Assembly: GCA_009886205.1 (NCBI GenBank)
Contig: QXZU01000065.1
Coordinates: 1-34,452, forward strand
DNA length: 34,452 nucleotides
Direction: 5' to 3'
Origin: K189A clade bacterium
Lineage (GTDB): Bacteria > Pseudomonadota > Gammaproteobacteria > Pseudomonadales > Azotimanducaceae
Position 1 is the stretch's first letter; every line of letters begins with the position of its first letter. A program made the position numbers and the translations under genes. This document shows, in pieces, positions 1 through 8,864 of the stretch. The notes below the pieces were generated by a model. It did not search any database and was not told the origin of the DNA. It saw only the letters and a list, made by a program, of their open reading frames with translations.

Positions 1-1059
1 GTTGCTATGTGGGCGTTAGCCCTCACCCTTGAAACCTACCTAGGCTGGCCAATTTGGGTGGGGATTTTAGTTTCTGGCACTGTAGTGGGCCTTTACAGTA
101 TTGCCGGCGGATTAGCGGCGGTTGCCATCACCGACTCCATTCAAGTCAGCATTATGTTCCTCTGCGGCATCATAATTGTCGGTATTGGGATTTCTGATGC
201 CGGTGGTTTCAACGCATTTGCCACCACCCTGACACAAGATAACCCCACCCACTTACAAGCCTATTTACCTGCCGACGACGAAGGCTTTCCCTGGCCAGGC
301 GTCATTCTGGGACTTGGCTTTGTGCTCTCTCCAGCCTACTGGATTGGCAGCCAGGCCATCTTGCAACGAACCCTTGGAGCGCGCACCCAATGGGATGCCA
401 GCGCCTCTATGATGTTTGCAGCGCTAGCAAAGACCTTTATCCCCTTATTAGTGGTATTCCCCGGCATCTTGGCCTTGGTTATGAAAGCGGATATCGAATA
501 CCCAGACATGGCGCTTCCTTGGGTGATTAAGAACGTTTTACCACCGGGCATTTCCGGACTGATGTTTGTGGCTATTATTGCAGCGCTACAGTCCTCCATT
601 GACTCAGGCGTTAACTCAACGTCGCTTATGATCACTCGGGACATCCGCCATGTACTGATGAAGAACCACAACCCTTTGAATGACCTTAAGGTAGGACGCT
701 ACCTCACCTTATTACTGCTGTTATCTTCAATGTGTATTGCGCCCTTTATTGGCGACTTAGGCGGTATATTTACCTTTTTACAAACCATACTTTCATTGTT
801 CCAAGGCCCCATGCTGGCTCTGCTGCTGCTGGGCGCAATGACCCAAAGGGCTACACCAATGGCCGGCTTATGGACCTTGGTTAGCGGCGTATTAGTATCA
901 GCGATATTGTTGATTGTGCTGGAGTGGAATTTGCTCTACGTCGCATTTGTCAGCTTCTGCTACTCCATGCTTGCGCTGTGGACGGTGAGCGGTTTTACCG
1001 AAAAGCTCAGCGACGAAAAACTTGCAACCCTAACCTACCGACCCTGGAGCCGAACATGA
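1..1059 (+). CDS. Sodium:solute symporter (SSS) family protein, 5'-truncated by window edge
   Basis: Open in frame from base 1; multi-TM protein with SSS-like segments (SIAGGLAAVAITDSIQ, AALQSSIDSGVNSTSLMITRDI). Confidence 0.85.
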   Translation, partial: VAMWALALTLETYLGWPIWVGILVSGTVVGLYSIAGGLAAVAITDSIQVSIMFLCGIIIVGIGISDAGGFNAFATTLTQDNPTHLQAYLPADDEGFPWPGVILGLGFVLSPAYWIGSQAILQRTLGARTQWDASASMMFAALAKTFIPLLVVFPGILALVMKADIEYPDMALPWVIKNVLPPGISGLMFVAIIAALQSSIDSGVNSTSLMITRDIRHVLMKNHNPLNDLKVGRYLTLLLLLSSMCIAPFIGDLGGIFTFLQTILSLFQGPMLALLLLGAMTQRATPMAGLWTLVSGVLVSAILLIVLEWNLLYVAFVSFCYSMLALWTVSGFTEKLSDEKLATLTYRPWSRT

Positions 1060-1250
1060 TCGACTTACCCGTGGCTTGGGCCAACTACATCTCAATGGGT
1101 ATTTTTATATTCCTCGGCTGCTTGGTCTGGATTGTGCCGAAGAAAGCAATCCTTGCAGACCAGCCAGAGACAGATCGCTGGCGCGATCTGCGTATCTGGG
1201 CCATGGTACTTATTGGTCTACAGCTGACCATCTATTGGATTTTCAGCTAG
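1056..1250 (+). CDS. Small (64 aa) membrane protein translationally coupled to the symporter
   Basis: ATG at 1056 overlaps the upstream stop (ATGA); two hydrophobic helices: MIDLPVAWANYISMGIFIFLGCLVWIVPKK...IWAMVLIGLQLTIYWIFS. The longer in-frame start at 924 lies inside the symporter gene and is unlikely. Confidence 0.65.
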   Translation: MIDLPVAWANYISMGIFIFLGCLVWIVPKKAILADQPETDRWRDLRIWAMVLIGLQLTIYWIFS

Positions 1251-1298
1251 CCTGCCCACTAGATCAGCCTGGAAGTTTTTGCTTTATGCGGCAGCCGC

Positions 1299-1913
1299 CT
1301 AATCTGTCACAGCGGGTCGGGCAGTAACGCGCTCATGCCACGCCCATATGTTTTTGTGCTCATCTGCTGGGCGCAGGCCTACCAATCTTGTAGCGAAATC
1401 TATCGTGCAAATAGCGGTGATATCCGCCACCGTATAGCGCGCTCCGGCAATATACGGATGCTCGCCCAAGGCAAGATCAAGGCGCTTGTAAAAGCTTTTG
1501 GTCATTAGCTCACCGCGTTCTTTCGCCGCTTCAATTGGCTCAACCAAACCCATTTTTGCAACGATGGGTCCATTCACCCAAGCAGCGCCAATTGGCGACA
1601 GCAACTCTAACTCAATATGCCGATGATGCATTTCAATCACCGCAGTCTCTACCGGATCCAAACCAAATAAATTTGGCTCTGGTTGAACAGATTCCAAGTA
1701 GCGGCAAATGGCTACAGATTCGCCAATGCAGGTGCCGTCGTCCAGCTCAAGAACAGGAATCTTGCCACTGGGATTTTTCTTCATGAACTCAGCGGTTTTG
1801 TGCTCACGCTTAGCCATATCTGTCATCACAACTTCTAACTCAATGCCTTTTTCCGCAGCAAATATCTTCACTCTGCGTGGGTTTGGCGCGCCTGGATAAT
1901 CGTAAAATTTCAA
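1299..1913 (-). CDS. Glutathione S-transferase family protein
   Basis: MKFYDYPGAPNPRRVKIFAAEKGIELE...NPSGKIPVLELDDGTCIGESVAICRYLE: thioredoxin-like GST N-domain with IPVLELDDG and ES motif. Confidence 0.9.
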   Translation of the reverse strand: MKFYDYPGAPNPRRVKIFAAEKGIELEVVMTDMAKREHKTAEFMKKNPSGKIPVLELDDGTCIGESVAICRYLESVQPEPNLFGLDPVETAVIEMHHRHIELELLSPIGAAWVNGPIVAKMGLVEPIEAAKERGELMTKSFYKRLDLALGEHPYIAGARYTVADITAICTIDFATRLVGLRPADEHKNIWAWHERVTARPAVTD

Positions 1914-2135
1914 ATCTATTCCCCTCTACTCTTTAGCTAAACACAGCCGCATACTAACAGGAGTACAAGCGTATGGGTTGCAAGGGGTATATACCGAACT
2001 CTGAACACCGTCTTGCATCAGCTTGGAAAAATGGCTTTAGCAAAGCTGCCGAATAACGGCAGTCAACAAAAGCGGCCAAAAAACTGTCGTTGCAAAATAG
2101 TTCTGCGAATTTTTCTGAATAAAAGGAGAGGCCTT

Positions 2136-2621
2136 ATGAACATATCGCTTATTGGCATGCCCGGCGCAGGCAAGAGCACGGTGGGCGTTGTGCTGGCTAA
2201 GCAAATGGGCATGCAGTTTATTGATACGGACATTTTGATTCAGATCCGCGAGCACGCCACGCTAGAGCAAATTCTTCAGCAACAGGGCTACCTAGCGCTG
2301 AGGGCCATTGAAGGTCAAATTATTCAACAGTTGGACGTACAAAATAGTGTCATCGCCACCGGCGGCAGCGCCGTTTACAACCGGGGTGCGATGCAAAACT
2401 TACAGCGTTTGGGGAAGGTCGTTTATCTGCGCGTGAGTCCCCAACAATTGAGTGAGCGCTTGGGCGACTTTGCCCAAAGAGGCATAGCCGCAGCGGCCAC
2501 CACCTCGTTAGTTCAATTGTTAGAGGAACGCATACCCTTATATGAGCAATATGCACAGTACACACTGGACAGCGAGCATTGCTCAATAGAACAGGTTGCA
2601 GAAAAAATCGCGCTGCTCTAA
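2136..2621 (+). CDS. Shikimate kinase-like P-loop kinase
   Basis: Walker A GMPGAGKST, FIDTD, LRAIE, ATGG, LLEERIPLYEQYA; aaggag RBS before ATG at 2136 (the ORF start at 2013 is upstream of this RBS). Confidence 0.8.
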   Translation: MNISLIGMPGAGKSTVGVVLAKQMGMQFIDTDILIQIREHATLEQILQQQGYLALRAIEGQIIQQLDVQNSVIATGGSAVYNRGAMQNLQRLGKVVYLRVSPQQLSERLGDFAQRGIAAAATTSLVQLLEERIPLYEQYAQYTLDSEHCSIEQVAEKIALL

Positions 2622-2726
2622 GGCGGAGGTATTTTGCCCCTTTGACTAGGGTCCCATTACCGCGTGAAGGCACCGAGGCCGCGGTTGGGTGAACTTCTTT
2701 ACCCAGCAGTGCATCTCAGTACTGTA

Positions 2727-3092
2727 TCAACGCGCCTCAGCAGCGCCCGCGCAGGTTATACACAACAATGCCGTCGGATCCACTCGCAATCTGCCGAGAG
2801 CAATGGCTTGGTCGCAATCCTGACAAATACCAAACTCATCATTTTCAATGCGCGCCAGTGCCGACCTGATTTGCATCAGCGCAAGATCACTACGCACTAC
2901 CGATGCTTTTGCTAGTTCCTGAGATTGCAGTGCATCCATTCGCGACAAACGCCCAACTTTGGCCTGATCTAACTCTACCACTTGAGCAGAATCGTCGCGG
3001 GTGACTGCTGTGCTTTGCAATAGCTCACGCATTTGCAGCAGTTTTTGCCTCATTTCCTGCTTATCTAACAAGCCATCTAAAGCGTTATTCAT
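2727..3092 (-). CDS. TraR/DksA-family C4 zinc-finger protein
   Basis: FGICQDCDQAIALGRLRVDPTALLCITCAG: CxxC...CxxC zinc finger typical of DksA/TraR C-termini. Confidence 0.85.
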   Translation of the reverse strand: MNNALDGLLDKQEMRQKLLQMRELLQSTAVTRDDSAQVVELDQAKVGRLSRMDALQSQELAKASVVRSDLALMQIRSALARIENDEFGICQDCDQAIALGRLRVDPTALLCITCAGAAEAR

Positions 3093-3109
3093 TAAGAGAT
3101 CCGCCCGTT

Positions 3110-3210
3110 TATCTAATTAGGTTTCTATATATATCTATTTAGGTATTTATTTAGGTATTTATTTGGGTATCTATTTAGGTACTTATATCGGTATCTATTT
3201 GAGTATCTAC
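3110..3210. repeat. Degenerate 12-bp tandem repeat, consensus TATYTATTTAGG (+ strand)
   Basis: Units read as tatctatttagg / tatttatttagg / tatttatttggg / tatctatttagg / tacttatatcgg / tatctatttgag from 3132 to 3203, plus divergent copies at the flanks (tatctaattagg at 3110). Confidence 0.85.
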
Positions 3211-3467
3211 ACCACCATTTAGCTCGCAACCCATGCTCTGCTTTGCGCCATCAGGCCCGCTAAAACCCATCAACTTACGCCAGAAAACCACGCCCTAGAC
3301 CACTGCGCAAGTCTGCGCAACCTATACAAGCCAGCCCTGCCAATGGATAATAGCCGGCTTTGCGCCTGAGGCCAGCGCACGCGCGAACGCGAGCAAGGCC
3401 AACTCCAGCATCTTTGATGCGCGGACCAAGGTACCGGTAATAGAAGAACAACTAGTTCGGATTAAGG

Positions 3468-4412
3468 ATGATCATGGGAGATATCGAAAAGATCGCTGCG
3501 TCAGTAGCGTCGTTACAAGAAAGCTTTGAAGCTCACAATTATATTTGTAGCGATCAGATCGCAACGGCTGTGTTTCTTGCCTACCAGCTGCGCAAGCCAA
3601 TACTTATTGAAGGGCCTCCGGGTGTTGGTAAAACAGAGTTGGCTAAAACAGCCGCCGAAATGTTTGCCCTGCCGCTGATTCGCCTTCAGTGCTATGAAGG
3701 CCTTGATGAGTCGAAGGCAATCTACGAATGGAAGTACGGTAAGCAGCTACTCTATACCCAGGTTCTGAAAGAAGCTTTAGATGAAGTTTTACAGGGCGCC
3801 AAAGGGTTTACCGAGTCTGTTAAGCGTTTGCATGAATTTGGCGATATTTTCTTTTCCGAAGAATTTTTGGAGCCACGTCCGCTGCTTAAAGCACTGAAAG
3901 AGGAAAACGGCTGCGTGCTGCTGATTGACGAAATCGACAAAGCAGACAACGAATTCGAATCTTTGCTGCTGGAAATTTTATCCGACTATCAGGTTTCTAT
4001 CCCTGAAATTGGCACCGTCAAAGCCTTGGCTGAGCCACCTATGGTGTTTTTGACCTCCAACAACACACGAGAAATTTCCGATGCGTTGAAGCGTCGCTGC
4101 TTGCACCTTTACATTCCTTTTCCTGATGCAGATATTGAACAGCGTATTGTGGCCGCGCGTATCCCGGAGATTCCACCGGAGCTGCAGCGTCAATTGGTGG
4201 CATTTATCCACGAACTGCGAACAATGGATTTGAAGAAGCAACCAGCCATTTCAGAAACCATTGATTGGGCAAGAACTTTGGTACTGCTGCATGCAGAAGC
4301 CTTAGACCCGAAACTGGTCACCGACACGTTGAATGTCATTCTTAAATTCCAAGAGGACATTGAGAATGTAACGACCGAAGTGAGTTCAATCACTGCGAGG
4401 ATCACTAAGTAA
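3468..4412 (+). CDS. MoxR-family AAA+ ATPase
   Basis: Walker A EGPPGVGKTELAK, Walker B CVLLIDEIDKAD, sensor FLTSNNTREISDALKRRC. Confidence 0.92.
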   Translation: MIMGDIEKIAASVASLQESFEAHNYICSDQIATAVFLAYQLRKPILIEGPPGVGKTELAKTAAEMFALPLIRLQCYEGLDESKAIYEWKYGKQLLYTQVLKEALDEVLQGAKGFTESVKRLHEFGDIFFSEEFLEPRPLLKALKEENGCVLLIDEIDKADNEFESLLLEILSDYQVSIPEIGTVKALAEPPMVFLTSNNTREISDALKRRCLHLYIPFPDADIEQRIVAARIPEIPPELQRQLVAFIHELRTMDLKKQPAISETIDWARTLVLLHAEALDPKLVTDTLNVILKFQEDIENVTTEVSSITARITK

Positions 4413-4440
4413 CCCGCATTACTTAGACAGGGATAATAAT

Positions 4441-5937
4441 ATGACTATGGATCGAACCATCAGCAATTTCATTCGCGCACTACGCAATGCAGATGTGCGC
4501 GTATCTACTGCCGAAACCTTAGATGCGCTGGGCGCAGTCGAGCTGGTGGGATATCGAGACAAAGCCTATTTAAAGCGCTCCTTGGCGACGGTGCTACCTA
4601 AAACTGTAGATGAAAAAGACACTTTTGATGCGTGCTTCGATCAGTTTTTCGACTTCCAGGATGTTCGCGGAGAGCAGTCCGACAGCGAGTTAAGTGGCGA
4701 TCAGTCTGAAGAACAAGACGGTGAAGAGGGCGAGTCTGGAGACGGCGAAGGCGGTGGCTCTAGTGGCGAAGCACCCAAGGGCAAAAAGAAAAAATCCAAA
4801 TCTAAAGCGAAGAAAAATAACCTTTATGAAGAAGAGGAAGAGGCTGATTTAGGTCCTGGTGAAATCACCGATCCGAAATCAGCGCTTGGCCAACTACTGA
4901 TGGCCAACGACCGGGTAGAACTGAGCATGGCAATGGGCGCCGCAGGCGAAGAAACCAATGTTCGCGACATCAAAATTTTCACCCAAAAGGGCCTCTACTC
5001 TCGGCGCATTATGGACGCCATGGGATTACCCGATCTAAATCGCGAAATAGGCGACCTGCGCACATCACCCCAAGTACCGGCTAGACGCCTAGGCCAACAA
5101 CTGAAAGCCCGGCGCGACTTTTTACGCGAACAGGTTAGAGATTATGTTGAAAAGCAGTTTCTGCTCAACGCAGATGTTACTGGCAAGCGTCTGCGCGAAG
5201 AGTTACTGCGTAAGGTTAAATTGTCTAATGTTGAGCACCGTAATTTTCGCCTGATTCAAGAAATTGTCTACAAAATGGCGAAAAAACTCAGCGCCCTGCA
5301 TAGCCGGCGAAAAAAGATATACAAGCGCGGCGCACTCAATGTGCCGCGCACTCTACGCCACAATATGTCTTACGACGGCGCCATATTTGACCTGCACTGG
5401 AAATCAGTAAAAGTTGACCGCCCTAAAGTCTTCGCCATTTGCGACGTCTCAGGGTCAGTGGCTAACTATGCCCGGTTCATGCTGATGTTTCTCTACAGCT
5501 TAGATGAGGTCATGCCCAAGGTGCGCAGCTTCGCCTTTTCCTCAGATTTGGCTGAGGTTACAGAGTTGTTTAACCGCAACAAAATTGAAGACGCCATCGC
5601 TAAAACCCTTCGCGACTACGGCGGTGGTTCAACAGACTATGGCCAAGCATTATTAGATTTCAAAAAGAACTGCTTAGACGATGTAGACAATCGCACCACC
5701 ATTATTATTTTGGGCGATGCAAGAAATAACCATGGCGAGGCCCATGCTGAAGTATTGAAAGAGATCTACGATCGCTCCAAACGCGTCATTTGGCTGAACC
5801 CAGAAGCCAAACTGGCGTGGAATACGGGCGACTCGGAGATGCGCAAATATGGCGCATATTCCCACCAGGTAGAAGAATGTAATTCGCTCATGCACCTCGA
5901 GCGCGTGGTGGGTAATCTACTCAAGCAAATCGCTTAA
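4441..5937 (+). CDS. VWA domain-containing CoxE-like protein
   Basis: MIDAS-type CDVSGSV, GGGSTDYGQAL; acidic then Lys-rich low-complexity linker; 28 bp downstream of moxR-like gene. Confidence 0.88.
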   Translation: MTMDRTISNFIRALRNADVRVSTAETLDALGAVELVGYRDKAYLKRSLATVLPKTVDEKDTFDACFDQFFDFQDVRGEQSDSELSGDQSEEQDGEEGESGDGEGGGSSGEAPKGKKKKSKSKAKKNNLYEEEEEADLGPGEITDPKSALGQLLMANDRVELSMAMGAAGEETNVRDIKIFTQKGLYSRRIMDAMGLPDLNREIGDLRTSPQVPARRLGQQLKARRDFLREQVRDYVEKQFLLNADVTGKRLREELLRKVKLSNVEHRNFRLIQEIVYKMAKKLSALHSRRKKIYKRGALNVPRTLRHNMSYDGAIFDLHWKSVKVDRPKVFAICDVSGSVANYARFMLMFLYSLDEVMPKVRSFAFSSDLAEVTELFNRNKIEDAIAKTLRDYGGGSTDYGQALLDFKKNCLDDVDNRTTIIILGDARNNHGEAHAEVLKEIYDRSKRVIWLNPEAKLAWNTGDSEMRKYGAYSHQVEECNSLMHLERVVGNLLKQIA

Positions 5938-5986
5938 CAAATCTCAACATCTTGGCGCTAAAGCGACTACTGTGAGGAAAAGATAG

Positions 5987-6005
5987 GGCCGAAATTCTCT
6001 CGGCC
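5987..6005. terminator. Possible hairpin between VWA gene and opp operon
   Basis: GGCCGA-aattctc-TCGGCC perfect 6-bp stem ~50 bp after the VWA stop; T-run only ~20 nt further on, so not a canonical intrinsic terminator. Confidence 0.3.
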
Positions 6006-6191
6006 AGCACACTTATTGGCGTTTTTTTGCTAAGTTATTCGTTGCAAAGTAAGTGGCCCAAGGGCTTGTTTCAATACACATTAACCATGAGCTAAAGCCT
6101 ATTGCACAACAGCGAGCTGAATAACTCAGTCAGCTCGTTCACACCGCTTGATAGGCCCGATAACTCTAAGATTAAGAACTAACGAAAACGT

Positions 6192-7892
6192 ATGCGCTCT
6201 AAATCAACATCGAATTCGAACACCCATTCAAACTCATTGAGCCGCCAACTGGGTCTATATTTTGTACTCGCAATTGTCTTCGTTGCTGGCCTACTGCTCG
6301 CGCTGAACCAACTGGCCGGCCTTATGGGTACCGCAACTCAAGAAGCCCAAGCCGTGGACTTTGCCAATAACAGTATTTCAGCAGTACTCCGCGAAGAACC
6401 ACCACAACTGGATTCAAGCAAAGCCACTGACTCAACATCGGGTCTAGTACTTGGACATATTATGGAAGGCTTGCTGCGCATGGATCTACAAGACCGCCTT
6501 AGCCCGGCAATAGCGGAGCGCTGGGAAGTCACACCCACCCATGCCACTTTTTGGCTACGCAAAGACGCCAAATGGAGCGACGGCAAACCCATTAGCGCAG
6601 CCGACTTTATCTTTGCCTGGCAACTGGCACTAAAACCGGAAACCGGTTCTGAATATGCATCGCTGCTTTACCCAATAGAAAACGCCGAAGCCATCAACAC
6701 TGGCAAACTACCCGCCAGCGCCTTGGGCGTGAGCGCCCCAGATCCGCACACCTTAGTAGTCAAATTAACTCGCCCCATTGCCTTCTTCGATAAGCTGGTC
6801 GTATTCCCAACCTTTTTACCTATTCGTGAAGATTTTTATAACGCAACTCAAGGGCGATTTGGCTCAGATGCCAAAGACCTACTATATAGTGGCCCCTATA
6901 CCATTAAGAGCTGGGTGCATGGCGCAAGCATGTTGTTAGAGCGCAACCCCCACTACTGGGACAGCAATCGAGGCAAACTTGCGCAAATCAATTTTGCCTA
7001 CATCACCTCAGATGCCACTGCCACATTGAATTTCTTCAAGGACGAAAGAATCGCTCTGGCACGACTACAAGCGGAAAACCTCACCGAGGCCTTACGCCTA
7101 AAATGGCCCATTCGGCGTTTTGCTGACGGCACGGTATTTTATTTGGAGTTTAACCACCGCGAAGATCACCTAAGTCGCAACTTGAACTTTCGCAAAGCGA
7201 TCCAACATGCCTTAGATATGGAAGAATTGGTCTACAAGGTGACTAAGCTGCCCGGGTACTTGCCAGGCAAATCACTGTTCCCCGAATGGCTAATTGGCGT
7301 AGAAAAAACCCTACGCGAAGAGTATCCCGCCAGCACCGTCACCGTTGATAGCGCCAAGGCTAGGGCCTATCTGGCGTTAGCCAAAGAAGAATTAGGGTTA
7401 GCCGAGTTCCCAGAAATCACACTGCTAACCAGCGATAACCCCGTTTCCAATATTCAATCTGAATGGCTGCAAGAGGTATTAAAACAAACACTGGGCCTAA
7501 CGATTAAAATAGATAAACAAATTTTCAAACAGCGCTTGGCAAAAATGAGTTCGGGCGAGTTTGGTCTGTTACTGGGAGGTTGGGGCCCGGACTACAATGA
7601 CCCACTGACCTTTGGAGATCTTTTTGCCTCGTGGAATTTAAACAACCGCGGCAGATATAAAAGCGAACAGATGGATGCACTCGTAGCCACTGCACAAAAC
7701 GCCACCGCCACACCAGATCGAATGAAAGCCTTTGGCGCCATACAACAACAACTATTCGACGATGTGGTGATTCTGCCCATGTATGAGCGCGGGGTGACCT
7801 ATGTCGTGCACCCGCAATTAAAAGGCGTAAAGCGCCGCGTGATTGGTGCAGAAACCGACTACACCTATGCCTACATTGACCCGGATGCTTAA
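6192..7892 (+). CDS. oppA: Oligopeptide ABC transporter substrate-binding protein (SBP_bac_5/OppA family)
   Basis: LDSSKATDSTSGLVLGHIMEGLLRMD...WSDGKPISAADFIFAWQLALKP...YSGPYTIKSW; first gene of a complete opp-type cluster. Confidence 0.88.
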   Translation: MRSKSTSNSNTHSNSLSRQLGLYFVLAIVFVAGLLLALNQLAGLMGTATQEAQAVDFANNSISAVLREEPPQLDSSKATDSTSGLVLGHIMEGLLRMDLQDRLSPAIAERWEVTPTHATFWLRKDAKWSDGKPISAADFIFAWQLALKPETGSEYASLLYPIENAEAINTGKLPASALGVSAPDPHTLVVKLTRPIAFFDKLVVFPTFLPIREDFYNATQGRFGSDAKDLLYSGPYTIKSWVHGASMLLERNPHYWDSNRGKLAQINFAYITSDATATLNFFKDERIALARLQAENLTEALRLKWPIRRFADGTVFYLEFNHREDHLSRNLNFRKAIQHALDMEELVYKVTKLPGYLPGKSLFPEWLIGVEKTLREEYPASTVTVDSAKARAYLALAKEELGLAEFPEITLLTSDNPVSNIQSEWLQEVLKQTLGLTIKIDKQIFKQRLAKMSSGEFGLLLGGWGPDYNDPLTFGDLFASWNLNNRGRYKSEQMDALVATAQNATATPDRMKAFGAIQQQLFDDVVILPMYERGVTYVVHPQLKGVKRRVIGAETDYTYAYIDPDA

Positions 7893-7928
7893 ACCACTCA
7901 TGCACATTCACTTAGGACCATTGAACTG

Positions 7929-8864
7929 ATGTTGCGTTACACCTTAAAGCGCTTGGTACTTGGCATACTCACTGTGTGGTTTATTGCCACAGCAACTTTC
8001 TTTGGTATGCACGCCGTTCCCGGCGATCCGCTGTCTAATGACAAATCCACTACTGCGCAGATTCGCGCAAATTTAGAGGCCAAATATGGTCTCGATAAAC
8101 CATTGCTTACCCAGTACGCCATCTACTTAAAGAACATTTCCCAAGGCGACTTTGGTATTTCGTTCACCCAAGAAAATCGCAAAGTTAACGACATCATTAA
8201 AGAGCATTTCCCTATTTCCGCAATCTTGGGCATTCTCGCCATTGTCTTTGCAGCCCTTGGCGGCATTTTGTGGGGCGCGCTTACGGCGCTGTATCGCAAT
8301 CGCTGGCCTGACAGCGTCATTATGTTTTTGGTGATTTTGGGTATCTCAGTACCTAGCTTTGTGATCGCCGCCATCAGTCAGATGTTTTTGGTCAACATCA
8401 ATACCCTTGCAGGTACCACAGTATTACCGGTGGGTGGATGGGGCACGGTATGGCATATGATTGTGCCCGCTATGGTGCTGGGGCTGTCGACCATGGCTTA
8501 CCTCACTCGCCTAATGCGCTCGTCCATGCTGGAAATTGTTAACACGGATTACATACGTACAGCGCAATCTAAAGGCCTGCCAAAAACGCGCATCTTTAGC
8601 CGCCACCAATTGCGTAACGCCATATTGCCGGTAGTCACCGTACTTGGCCCAGCTATAGCAGGCATCACTACCGGTGGCTTCGTGGTTGAAATTGTTTTCG
8701 CCATTCCCGGCTTGGGCCGCTATTTTGTGGAAGCCATCCAACAACTGGACTACACCGTAATCATGGGGACCACCGTATTCTACGGCGCGTTCCTAGTGTT
8801 CATGGTCATCCTAGTGGATCTACTCTACGGCTGGATTGACCCGCGCGTGAGGATAAACCCATGA
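7929..8864 (+). CDS. oppB: Oligopeptide ABC transporter permease OppB-like
   Basis: MLRYTLKRLVLGILTVWFIATATFFGMHAVPGDPL...; EAA loop DYIRTAQSKGLPKTRIFSRHQLRNAILPVV. Confidence 0.93.
   Translation: MLRYTLKRLVLGILTVWFIATATFFGMHAVPGDPLSNDKSTTAQIRANLEAKYGLDKPLLTQYAIYLKNISQGDFGISFTQENRKVNDIIKEHFPISAILGILAIVFAALGGILWGALTALYRNRWPDSVIMFLVILGISVPSFVIAAISQMFLVNINTLAGTTVLPVGGWGTVWHMIVPAMVLGLSTMAYLTRLMRSSMLEIVNTDYIRTAQSKGLPKTRIFSRHQLRNAILPVVTVLGPAIAGITTGGFVVEIVFAIPGLGRYFVEAIQQLDYTVIMGTTVFYGAFLVFMVILVDLLYGWIDPRVRINP

Noticed and set aside
924-1250. 108 aa start for the small membrane protein
   Set aside because: Extension lies inside the symporter in another frame and does not look like protein; ATGA-coupled start at 1056 is better.
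3110-3210. Tandem repeat considered as a CRISPR array
   Set aside because: 12-bp contiguous degenerate units with no spacers and no cas genes.
7525-7911. 128 aa minus-strand ORF antisense to oppA
   Set aside because: Antisense open frame in a GC-balanced gene; low-complexity composition, no motif.
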